Assembly: GCF_900101815.1 (NCBI RefSeq)
Contig: NZ_FNAO01000003.1
Location: 372,001-436,000 of the forward strand
Direction: 5' to 3'
From: Pricia antarctica
Lineage (GTDB): Bacteria > Bacteroidota > Bacteroidia > Flavobacteriales > Flavobacteriaceae
DNA length: 64,000 nt
Shown: piece by piece, positions 47,801 to 55,443 of the stretch
How positions within the stretch are numbered: the stretch's first letter is position 1
How the letters are laid out: every line of letters begins with the position of its first letter
Program-made: the position numbers and the translations under genes
The notes under the pieces: model-generated
The model's input: only the letters and a program-made list of their open reading frames with translations
What the model was told of the DNA's origin: nothing
The model's database searches: none

Positions 47801-48241
47801 CTCTGTTTCAACGGCATTAAACCAAAAACTGTCGGAAAATGTGAACGCCAAAGACCCGACAAGGCCGCTGCCCAAAACCGCGATGGCTTTGCTGTTGGTC
47901 AGTACCTCATCTTTTTTATAAACCAGTTTTTGCGCCAGATTGGTAATCGTCCAGAACAGAAAAAGTATGGTGAAAGCGCTCGACACCCCCGACACGTAAT
48001 TCACCATACGGGCCACTTCGGTGCTGTCAATGGCGAACATGGCAAAAAAGGCCCCCAACATCTGCAATAGCGGTGCGCCCGGAGGGTGGCCTACCTGCAG
48101 TTTGGCGGAAGTGGCAATGTATTCACCGGCATCCCAAAAACTATTGGTCGGTTCTACGGTGATGGCATAAACGATAAGGGCGATGAAAAAAACACCCCAT
48201 CCGGCGAGGGTATCCCATTTTTCGAAGTTCTTTGAAAACAT
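44855..48241 (-). CDS. Large DUF2723 membrane protein (GT-C-like)
   Basis: 1128 residues. About a dozen membrane helices occupy the first half, with the DUF2723 signature near the start (AITVEPTNSFWDAGEYIATSAKLQ, where the D/E before the second helix is the GT-C-type acidic motif). The second half is soluble and TPR-like (LARLTEQLIKEDKIDRAKEII). Such proteins are widespread in Bacteroidota and resemble protein O-mannosyltransferases; activity is unproven. The start ATG gives MFSKNFEKWDTLAG. Single gene, convergent with the small thioredoxin-fold gene. Confidence 0.9.
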   Translation of the reverse strand: MFSKNFEKWDTLAGWGVFFIALIVYAITVEPTNSFWDAGEYIATSAKLQVGHPPGAPLLQMLGAFFAMFAIDSTEVARMVNYVSGVSSAFTILFLFWTITNLAQKLVYKKDEVLTNSKAIAVLGSGLVGSLAFTFSDSFWFNAVETEVYASASMIMALLLWLGLKWTDDLDDPRSNRWIVLISYVVGLTFGIQFMGFLAIPSIGLLYYFQTYKTTTVKNFLIANVAVIAILMLVYKFSLTYVLELLGWSEVFFINSIGLPFNSGTIIMLLVFAAAFYFGLHYTRKNNYKTANTIVLCIMFVFLGFSSWLMLPIRANAQTVINENNPEDARALLAYYNREQYPGVDSPVYGAYYSSTFGSGGEDKDEAPKYEKDEKTGKYVIVNYYKDAVPGDDPKHMGLLPRMWSTQHAENYMRYFGPLDFKMKQTNEELRAAVKQVKEGYAKGEIDAEQYIGFLRRFSEYLEVEPPSIWQNIVYMTQFQFGYMYWRYFMWNFSGKNNDVQGRYNGNGEWISGLNFVDSMRLGSQSNLPDAVENDKARNTYFFLPLILGIIGILFQVSKNPKQFWVLLVFFLFTGLAIQFYTNPYIFQPRERDYSLVGSFYVFALWIGLGVYGLFDEFRKLLSPKILAPAVTIICFLAVPTVMAVQNWDDHDRSNRFTANASAKAYLDSTQEDVGAILFTIGDNDTFPLWYAQEIEGYRTDVRIVCTSLFETDWYIDQMKRKAYESEAIPSQLTHEKYRFGSRDVLYHYNVDDLFNKKLSENRWSVQDFIKWVDSDEPQTKLKFILEKRGADLDAYSENSLNMVYYPTTHLRIPVNKKNVLESGLVKAKDSAEIVEYIDIDIPKSAITKKSMMMLDMLANNDWERPLYFSGGSFDDAEFIWMKDYLQLDGMAYKLVPIKTPRTKSSFEMGRIDTDLMYDIVTNWYWGNSGSPDIYHDPQTRIQGLSYRSNLARLTEQLIKEDKIDRAKEIIDMTMENLPVEYYEYYAFVEPFVDGYYKVGETDKARALFEKLKKIYQDRLEYYESIPLDEQYDKIDDIIGDMEGYRRNIDILITNNDREKAEKETLIFNEYIDKFEHFYKNNIPGEAPQVPGQDTDMIDTMPVSDTASVDATTTDEELLEKVVVPDEN

Positions 48242-48764
48242 GTATCCGTGTTGTGTTTTCCCGATTAGCGGGGCAACCTATTTAATAGTGCTGAGTGGAA
48301 ACTGAAACGGCTTTGGCTCGACACAATGCGGCGAAATTACTAATTTTAATAGATATGCCGTCGGATTTTTGATAAAGGTTTAACAGGGGAATCGCCTTGT
48401 ATCGGCCAAATTGCCTACAAATGGCCATAACCCATAAATTTTTTAGATAGTACTAGTACTCAGTTCATATAGGACTAGCACTCCAACAATTTTGGCATTT
48501 CTATTTTGGGCGTCGAATTATATGCATGATATGCTAATATGGATAGGATAAAAAAGGGTTGCGGATGTTTAAGAGCATGTTTTAAAGCCCTACTTACTTC
48601 AAACCGGTGTTTTGGGAATCATGGCGTCAAATTAAATAAGTCTCGTATGTCAATCCGGAGATTTAATGTATAGCCAGAACCTCAAACTCCTGATTATCAG
48701 TTTAAATTGTTTACAAACATGTGCCTACTCAATATTACTTTTAATATTATTGTAACCCAAAATA
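48242..48764. other. Gene-free stretch upstream of tRNA-Gln
   Basis: About 520 bases with no convincing reading frame on either strand, AT-rich, with no repeat or RNA that I can recognise. It separates the housekeeping genes from the tRNA-Gln and the accessory region to the right. Confidence 0.6.
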
Positions 48765-48795
48765 TTTGTACAAACCAAACTTTGTTTTAAATTTG
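48765..48795 (+). promoter_or_regulatory. Promoter of tRNA-Gln
   Basis: TTTG (48765-48768), exactly 19 bases, TAAATTTG (48788-48795): an ideal Bacteroidota promoter. The start site would be near 48801, leaving about 37 bases to be trimmed from the tRNA precursor. Confidence 0.85.
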
Positions 48796-48837
48796 CACGC
48801 TCTAATGCTGAACAAGTTTTAGTATTAAGTACCATAG

Positions 48838-48908
48838 TGGCCTATGGTGTAATTGGCAACACAGCTGGTTTTGGTCCAGTCGTTCTAGGTTCGAGTCCTA
48901 GTAGGCCA
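48838..48908 (+). tRNA. tRNA-Gln (anticodon TTG)
   Basis: The 71-base cloverleaf is complete: the acceptor stem TGGCCTA pairs with TAGGCCA, the anticodon arm GCTGG/CCAGT holds the loop TTTTGGT with anticodon TTG, and the T arm contains GGTTCGAGTCC. The 3' CCA is not encoded. The gene stands alone with its own promoter and terminator. Confidence 0.97.
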
Positions 48909-48913
48909 ACAAC

Positions 48914-48948
48914 AAAAGCCCCTAACTTCATTGAAGTCAGGGGCTTTT
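48914..48948 (+). terminator. Terminator of tRNA-Gln
   Basis: AAAAGCCCCTAACTTCA (48914-48930) and TGAAGTCAGGGGCTTTT (48932-48948) form a long inverted repeat with one mismatch; it ends in a T-run and is symmetrical enough to stop transcription from both sides. Confidence 0.9.
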
Positions 48949-48958
48949 CTATTTCTTG

Positions 48959-48975
48959 GGTACAACATAGGTACA
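48959..48975 (+). repeat. GGTACA direct repeat just past the tRNA terminator
   Basis: GGTACA occurs at 48959-48964 and 48970-48975, an 11-base period, directly after the tRNA-Gln unit and where accessory genes begin. It could be the core or arm site of a former tyrosine-recombinase insertion; no integrase is seen in the window. Confidence 0.35.
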
Positions 48976-49009
48976 AAAATGGGATTTTATAAATGTAATC
49001 TATATCCCC

Positions 49010-49189
49010 TCAATGTTCGATACCCTCATTTTGGGCTTCCGAAATGAGCAGTTTCCCAACGGCGACCCCAGATTTCCTACCTTCCAGATTATCGAATTGG
49101 TAGTGGATGCCTCCATATACGCGCGAATCGCCCGCTTCTATAAACTGTTGCTCAAGGTTTCCCCTCTCCCTCATAAAACCATCGAGCAA
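49010..49189 (-). pseudogene. C-terminal fragment of a vanadium haloperoxidase/PAP2-like enzyme
   Basis: The last 59 codons of a minus-strand frame encode GLLDGFMRERGNLEQQ, then EAGDSRVYGGIHYQFDN and LEGRKSGVAVGKLLIS. The motif SR-x5-H-x3-D is the third vanadate/phosphate-binding motif of PAP2 and vanadium haloperoxidases; compare SRVMGGYHIQADN in the intact gene at 49323. The first two motifs are missing, and upstream the frame runs antisense to the next gene. It is a decayed remnant of a second, differently oriented haloperoxidase-type gene. Confidence 0.75.
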
Positions 49190-49322
49190 TCCTTGTGCCC
49201 GGCGATAGTTTACAAAGAGAATCGAGAATAAGAGTAGTATAAATATGCGATTTATTTGGGTCGGTATTTTCAAACGGGGAAGTAAATGTGTAATATTGGC
49301 GCTGTTGTAAACATCAATAATT

Positions 49323-50837
49323 ATGAGTCCAAAAATAGTTCTGTTTTCCCTTGTTTCCTGGTTGTTCTTAACCTCTATAAATGGCAAAGAACTCCAAAAA
49401 AATACTGAACCGGCCGTAAAAAATGAAGCTGAAAAAGAACCTATGGGCAAAGACAACGTGGCCTACCAATGGGGCTATATGGCGCTTGAGGGTACTGCGA
49501 ACGACACCGATAGGTTCAAGCCAAGACCGACGATAACGTCCAGGTACCTTGGGTTGATCTTTACTTCGATGTTCGATGCCTGGACGCGTTTCGATGAAAA
49601 GGCCAAACCTGTTTATCTAAAGGATGTGGAACGTCGCCCAAAAAACGAAAGAACCCTGAACAACAAGGAAATAGCCATCAGTTATGCCGCCTATGGGGCC
49701 CTGAGCGAGTATTATTATTCGGACAGTACGATGTTCAGGAACAAAATGATGGAACTGGGCCTTAATCCCGATAATACCTCTACAGACCCTAATACACCTG
49801 AGGGTATTGGAAGCTTGGCGGCCAAAAGGGTCGTTGAGATGCGAAAGAGCGACGGCGCCAACCAATACGGGGAAGTAGCGGGATCCCATGGGGAGCCGTA
49901 TTTTGACTATAGCGGGTATAAGCCAGTCAATGACATAGACCACAATGTGGCTATCAATAGATGGCAAGGCAAGTATTTTATCGACGAGAACGGTAATAAA
50001 TATGATCCCGGTTGCCTGACACCTTACTGGCAAGAGGTAGAACCCCTTTTATTGGAAACGGCCGAACAGTTCCGACCCGGACCTCCCCCGATGATCGGTT
50101 CGGAGCGATTGGAAAAGGACGTAAAGGAAGTTATCGATCTTCAGGCCAATCTAACTCCTAAGGAAAAGGCCTTGGTAGAATTTATGAGAGACGGGCCAAA
50201 ATCGGTGCAACAGGCAGGACACTGGCTGAAATTCGCCCAAGATGTATCCCTGAGAGATAACCATACGTTAGACCAAGATGTAAAAATGTACTTTTTGGTG
50301 GAAGCCGTTGCCATGGACGCATTTATAGCTTGTTGGGATGCTAAAATGCACTACGATTTTGCTCGCCCTTATGCCTTGGTACACGAATACTACCAAGATC
50401 AGATCATTAAGGCATGGGGAGGTCCTGAAAAAGGGATGATTCAAATGAAGGGACAGGAATGGCGGCCCTATTCCCCGGATTCGTTCTTATGCCCTGCTTT
50501 TCCCAGTTACGTTTCGGGCCATAGTACCATTAGCGGTGGATGTGCCGAGGCGTTGCGGCTGTTTACCGGGAATGAAAAGTTCGGGGTCAAGGTAGAATTA
50601 ATCCCTGGGGCCCTTACGGAACCCGATAATTTGGGAGACCCGGTTACCATAGAGTTTCCAACATTTACCGAAGCTGCTGAAATGGCCGGTATGTCAAGAG
50701 TGATGGGAGGCTACCATATTCAGGCGGATAATATCGAAGGATTGGAGCTGGGCCGTAAGATAGCTCGCTACAACTACGCAAAATATCAGGAGCTTCTGGG
50801 CGAAAACGGGAGTTCGATCGCTAAGAACCATAGATAA
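49323..50837 (+). CDS. Vanadium-dependent haloperoxidase family protein
   Basis: 504 residues with a weak signal peptide (about 1-21). All three vanadate-binding blocks of the PAP2/haloperoxidase superfamily are present: KMHYDFARP (K341, R348), PSYVSGHS (S398, G399, H400) and SRVMGGYHIQADN (R459, H465). Related enzymes oxidise halides with hydrogen peroxide, or act as phosphatases; which applies here cannot be told from sequence. The length fits bacterial haloperoxidases. The end is a long helical tail. It lies in the accessory region beside the tRNA-Gln. Confidence 0.9.
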   Translation: MSPKIVLFSLVSWLFLTSINGKELQKNTEPAVKNEAEKEPMGKDNVAYQWGYMALEGTANDTDRFKPRPTITSRYLGLIFTSMFDAWTRFDEKAKPVYLKDVERRPKNERTLNNKEIAISYAAYGALSEYYYSDSTMFRNKMMELGLNPDNTSTDPNTPEGIGSLAAKRVVEMRKSDGANQYGEVAGSHGEPYFDYSGYKPVNDIDHNVAINRWQGKYFIDENGNKYDPGCLTPYWQEVEPLLLETAEQFRPGPPPMIGSERLEKDVKEVIDLQANLTPKEKALVEFMRDGPKSVQQAGHWLKFAQDVSLRDNHTLDQDVKMYFLVEAVAMDAFIACWDAKMHYDFARPYALVHEYYQDQIIKAWGGPEKGMIQMKGQEWRPYSPDSFLCPAFPSYVSGHSTISGGCAEALRLFTGNEKFGVKVELIPGALTEPDNLGDPVTIEFPTFTEAAEMAGMSRVMGGYHIQADNIEGLELGRKIARYNYAKYQELLGENGSSIAKNHR

Positions 50838-50956
50838 ATTACCGACGATGCAATTACCATCTTGGCCGAACACGGTTTTCATGGCCATTCGGCCGCAGAT
50901 GATGAGGGATGACTTTTTAAAATTTTATTAATCCTGTTAAAATTGTGGAATTTCGT

Positions 50957-50964
50957 TAACTTTG
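50957..50964 (+). promoter_or_regulatory. -7 promoter element of the HYC_CC_PP gene
   Basis: TAACTTTG, five bases before the ATG at 50970, matches TAnnTTTG. The transcript would be almost leaderless; a -33 box is not convincing. Confidence 0.5.
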
Positions 50965-50969
50965 TATTT

Positions 50970-51389
50970 ATGAAAAAGTTTTTTCACAATGCAATATCGG
51001 TTTTAATGGCGTTTGTGGTGCTGTTCACTACCCTGTCTTTTACGGTCGACATGCACTATTGTGGTGATACTTTGGTCGATTTTTCATTGTTCCAAAAAGC
51101 GGATGACTGTGGCATGGAAAAAGCTACCGAAGCTTTAAATTGTGAAACACCTTCTATGGTCGAAAAATCGTGCTGCTCTGATCAACAAATCGTTAGGGAA
51201 GCCAATCAGGACCTTAAAACTTCATTTGATACCATTTCTTTTGGACAACAGATTTTTGTTGCTTCTTTTTTCTACACTTTTATAAACCGTTTTGAAGGGT
51301 TTGACGAAAATACCGTTCCCTTTAAAGACTACCACCCTCCCTTCTTGGAGCAGGACGTGCTTGTTCTCAACCAAGTATTTTTAATTTGA
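50970..51389 (+). CDS. HYC_CC_PP family secreted protein of copper/metal clusters
   Basis: 139 residues from the ATG giving MKKFFHNAISVLMAFVVLF (a signal peptide or anchor); an upstream frame start would add 9 residues but lies before the promoter element. The family motifs are exact: HYCGDTLVD, the double cysteine in VEKSCCSDQ, and YHPPFLEQDVLVLNQVFLI at the end. Proteins of this family are encoded beside RND heavy-metal pumps in Bacteroidota and probably bind metal in the periplasm; the function is not proven. First gene of the copper cluster. Confidence 0.88.
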   Translation: MKKFFHNAISVLMAFVVLFTTLSFTVDMHYCGDTLVDFSLFQKADDCGMEKATEALNCETPSMVEKSCCSDQQIVREANQDLKTSFDTISFGQQIFVASFFYTFINRFEGFDENTVPFKDYHPPFLEQDVLVLNQVFLI

Positions 51390-51621
51390 TTTAGATCCGG
51401 ATTTTTTCGCGTCAAAACCATTTGTTGCGAAATCTTGTCGTGCATTGATTTCCCGAACAAATTTTGTCGGGCTCCATTTAGGCATCGCCAATCCCTTAAT
51501 TTTTAGGGGTTTTACGCACCTCACAATCCCATGCACTTCTACCGAACGGGCACTTCATGGCCTCCTACAGACCTGACAAGTCATAGGCAGCCTGCCAATT
51601 AGCACATCTAAACGCTTTAAA

Positions 51622-54600
51622 ATGCTAAACAAAAGCATAAAATTCCTCATAGAGAACAAATTGGTCGCGGTACTTATGCTGGTCCTGTTCGTGGGCTGGG
51701 GTGTCGTCAATGCGCCTTTCAATTGGGATACCGGTATCTTGCCTTCCGACCCCGTTGCCGTTGATGCCATTCCGGATATTGGTGAGAACCAACAAATTGT
51801 TTTTACCAAGTGGGAAGGTCGTTCCCCGCAAGACATTGAAGACCAGATCACCTATCCGTTGACCACTTCTTTATTGGGAATTTCGGGTGTGAAGACCATC
51901 CGAAGTTCTTCGATGTTCGGGTTTTCGAGCATCTATATCATTTTTGAGGAAGATGTGGAATTCTATTGGTCACGCAGCCGTATCCTTGAAAAACTGAATT
52001 CGTTACAAAGCGGATTATTGCCGGAAGGCGTGAACCCTGCCTTGGGTCCGGATGCAACAGGTCTGGGGCAGATTTTTTGGTACACTTTGGAAGGCCGTGA
52101 TGAAGAGGGAAATGTGACAGGGGGATGGGATCTGCAGGAACTCCGCAGTATTCAGGATTACTATGTCAAATATGGATTGTCATCTGCCAGTGGGGTTTCG
52201 GAAGTCGCCTCGATCGGGGGATATGTTCAGGAATATCAAGTGGATGTCGATCCCGAAAAAATGCGGCAGTACAATATCGGGTTGATCGATATCGTAAGCG
52301 CCGTAAAACAGAGCAATCAAGATATAGGCGCGCAGACCTTGGAAATGAACCAGGCCGAGTATCTTGTCCGCGGCCTGGGCTATGTGAAGTCGATCGCGGA
52401 TATCGAAAATGCGGTCGTCACCTCCGAAAATTTTACATCTATCCGTATCAAAGATGTGGGCAATGTTCATTTGGGACCCGCCGCCCGACGTGGCATTCTC
52501 GATAAGGAAGGTGCCGAGGTCGTAGGCGGCGTGGTGGTAGCCCGATATGGCGCCAATCCCTTAGAAGTCATCAACAATGTCAAAGCGCAGATCAACGAAC
52601 TAAGTGCCGGATTACCTTCAAAAGAATTGGCCGATGGCCGTACCTCACAAGTGACCATCGTTCCCTTTTACGACCGTACCGAACTCATTCAGGAAACTTT
52701 GGGAACGCTCAACGAGGCCCTGACCCTTGAAATCTTGATTACTATTTTGGTCATTATTGTAATGGTGTTCAATCTTCGGGCATCCATCCTTATTTCGGGC
52801 TTGCTTCCCGTAGCGGTCCTGATGGTATTCATTACGATGAAACTATTTGATGTAGATGCCAATATCGTAGCCCTATCCGGTATTGCCATTGCCATTGGCA
52901 CTATGGTGGATGTGGGCGTAATCCTCGCCGAAAATATGATACGGCACTTGGAGGATAAAAAATTGCGCTATCGGGAAAACGGCATTGAATATACCACGAA
53001 CGAAATCATCTATAATGCAACCGCCGAGGTTTCCGGGGCCATCCTTACCGCCGTACTCACCACGATTATCAGTTTTATTCCCGTGTTTACGATGGTCGGC
53101 GCCGAAGGCAAACTATTTCGGCCATTAGCATTTACAAAGACCATGGCGCTATCGGCATCATTGGTCATTGCACTTTTCCTGATACCTCCATTTGCCGCGT
53201 TCCTTTTCAAAAAAAGCAACATTCGAGAGCGTTCAAAATACGTATTGAACGGTATTTTAGTCGTATTGGGCGTAGCTACTATTTTTTCTGTGGGTTGGCT
53301 TGGTCTCGTGCTATTGGCGTTTGGACTAAATGGAGTTTGGTTTATAAAAAAGAATGAAAAACAAGAAAATTTTTCACTTTTCACTTTTCATTTTTCACTT
53401 TCCCAGAACCTTGTTAACATTTTTATCTCAGCTATAGCCCTTATTTTCTTATTGGCCGACTACTGGCGCCCGCTCGGTTTCGATCGAAGCATCATAATGA
53501 ATCTGATATTCGTTTCGATCATCTGTTTTGGATTGCTGGGCGTGTTCTCCCTTTTTAGAACGTACTACTCGCGTATCTTAAGCTGGGCATTGCAGAATAA
53601 AGTGCTTTTCCTGATTATTCCGGCTACCGTTCTGACCTTGGGAATCATCATTATGAGAAACACGGGCAAGGAGTTTATGCCTGCGCTCAATGAAGGTTCA
53701 TTTCTTTTGATGCCCACTTCTTTACCACACGCCGGGGTCGAGGAAAACAAACGGGTACTACAACAGCTCGATATGGCAGTGGCCAGTATCCCGGAAATAG
53801 AAACCGTTGTGGGAAAGGCAGGGAGGACGGAATCCGCGCTGGACCCCGCACCGCTCTCCATGTACGAAAACATGATCCAGTATAAGTCGGAATACATGCG
53901 CAACGAGAAAGGCGAACGTCAACGCTACAAGGTAAATGACGATGGACTTTTTGTTTTAAAGGATGGTAAAATATTTCATAACAAGAATATTGATGTCAGT
54001 TCGAGCGTGTCATCCAAAGAATCGTCGAGCGATTCGATTGCGGGTAACAAGGGAAGCATCTCGACTGCAATCAACGTGACACGGCAAGACCTGATCCCGG
54101 ACGACAACGGCGAATACTTCAGAAACTGGCGGCCGGAAATCCAATCCCCCGATGATATCTGGAACGCCATCACCGCCGCTACACAATTCCCCGGAGTGAC
54201 CTCAGCCCCCAAACTACAACCCATAGAAACCCGGTTGGTCATGTTGCAAACGGGAATGCGCGCGCCGATGGGCATCAAGGTTAAAGGTCAGGATCTAAGG
54301 AAAATCGAAGCCTTCGGACTTCAACTGGAAACCCTCCTAAAACAGGCCGAAGGAGTCAAACCACAGGCTGTTTTTGCGGATCGAATTGTAGGGAAGCCCT
54401 ATTTGCTGATCGACATCAAGCGCGACCAACTGGCCCGATACGGCATCTCTATCATGGATGTGCAGGAAATATTACAGGTGGCCATCGGCGGGATGCCCCT
54501 TACCCAAACCGTGGAAGGCCGCGAACGGTATGCCATCCGAGTGCGCTATCCCCGGGAACTTCGGGCAAATCCGACCGACCTTGCAACCATTTACGTTCCG

Positions 54601-55443
54601 GTAGAAAAAGGAAGTCCCGTTCCTTTGGGGGAGCTGGTGGATATCCGATACGAGCAAGGCCCTCAGGTCATTAAGAGCGAGGACACTTTTTTAGTGGGCT
54701 ATGTCTTGTTCGACAAACTCGACGGGTTTGCCGAAGTCAACGTAGTGGAAAATGCCCAAACCCTGATCCAGCAAAAAATCGACAACGGGCAATTGATAGT
54801 GCCCAAAGGCATCAGCTATAAATTCACGGGTACGTACGAGAACCAGCTTCGGGCGGAAAAAACACTATCCGTCGTCGTGCCTTTGGCCCTCATTATCATT
54901 TTTCTGATCCTCTATTTCCAGTTCCGTTCGGTAGCCACCTCCTTAATGGTGTTCACTGGAATTGCTGTGGCCTTTGCGGGCGGGTTTATCATGATATGGC
55001 TCTACGGTCAGGATTGGTTTTTTAATTTCAGCTTTTTTGGCGAAAACCTTCGGGAGCTTTTTCATATGAGGACCATCAACCTGAGTGTAGCGGTCTGGGT
55101 CGGTTTTATCGCCCTTTTTGGTATTGCGACCGATGATGGCGTGATCATGGCCACCTATCTAACACAGACTTTCGACCGCGAAAGTCCGACGGACCAAACG
55201 GGAGTTCGGGCCGCCACGTTGGAAGCCGCCGGCAAACGGATCAGACCCTGCTTGATGACTACCGTCACTACAATTCTGGCCCTTTTACCGATACTGACCT
55301 CGACTGGTAAGGGAAGCGATATCATGATTCCGATGGCCATCCCCATTTTTGGGGGAATGATTATCGACATTACCTCTTATTTTATCGTCCCCGTATTATA
55401 TAGCTGGAAAAAGGAATTTCAATTAAAAAGAGCGAACAAATGA
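51622..55443 (+). CDS. CusA/CzcA-type heavy-metal RND efflux pump
   Basis: 1273 residues, longer than the usual 1040 or so but typical of the flavobacterial group. The proton relay aspartate in TM4 lies in AIAIGTMVDVGVILAENM, and the second half repeats the ATDDGVIMATYL pattern. Two large periplasmic loops contain the substrate funnel. A short insert at about residues 573-590 comes from a T/C-rich simple repeat (see the findings). CusA-type pumps eject Cu(I)/Ag(I), CzcA-type Co/Zn/Cd. The copper genes around it favour copper. The stop overlaps the TolC start (ATGA). Confidence 0.93.
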   Translation: MLNKSIKFLIENKLVAVLMLVLFVGWGVVNAPFNWDTGILPSDPVAVDAIPDIGENQQIVFTKWEGRSPQDIEDQITYPLTTSLLGISGVKTIRSSSMFGFSSIYIIFEEDVEFYWSRSRILEKLNSLQSGLLPEGVNPALGPDATGLGQIFWYTLEGRDEEGNVTGGWDLQELRSIQDYYVKYGLSSASGVSEVASIGGYVQEYQVDVDPEKMRQYNIGLIDIVSAVKQSNQDIGAQTLEMNQAEYLVRGLGYVKSIADIENAVVTSENFTSIRIKDVGNVHLGPAARRGILDKEGAEVVGGVVVARYGANPLEVINNVKAQINELSAGLPSKELADGRTSQVTIVPFYDRTELIQETLGTLNEALTLEILITILVIIVMVFNLRASILISGLLPVAVLMVFITMKLFDVDANIVALSGIAIAIGTMVDVGVILAENMIRHLEDKKLRYRENGIEYTTNEIIYNATAEVSGAILTAVLTTIISFIPVFTMVGAEGKLFRPLAFTKTMALSASLVIALFLIPPFAAFLFKKSNIRERSKYVLNGILVVLGVATIFSVGWLGLVLLAFGLNGVWFIKKNEKQENFSLFTFHFSLSQNLVNIFISAIALIFLLADYWRPLGFDRSIIMNLIFVSIICFGLLGVFSLFRTYYSRILSWALQNKVLFLIIPATVLTLGIIIMRNTGKEFMPALNEGSFLLMPTSLPHAGVEENKRVLQQLDMAVASIPEIETVVGKAGRTESALDPAPLSMYENMIQYKSEYMRNEKGERQRYKVNDDGLFVLKDGKIFHNKNIDVSSSVSSKESSSDSIAGNKGSISTAINVTRQDLIPDDNGEYFRNWRPEIQSPDDIWNAITAATQFPGVTSAPKLQPIETRLVMLQTGMRAPMGIKVKGQDLRKIEAFGLQLETLLKQAEGVKPQAVFADRIVGKPYLLIDIKRDQLARYGISIMDVQEILQVAIGGMPLTQTVEGRERYAIRVRYPRELRANPTDLATIYVPVEKGSPVPLGELVDIRYEQGPQVIKSEDTFLVGYVLFDKLDGFAEVNVVENAQTLIQQKIDNGQLIVPKGISYKFTGTYENQLRAEKTLSVVVPLALIIIFLILYFQFRSVATSLMVFTGIAVAFAGGFIMIWLYGQDWFFNFSFFGENLRELFHMRTINLSVAVWVGFIALFGIATDDGVIMATYLTQTFDRESPTDQTGVRAATLEAAGKRIRPCLMTTVTTILALLPILTSTGKGSDIMIPMAIPIFGGMIIDITSYFIVPVLYSWKKEFQLKRANK

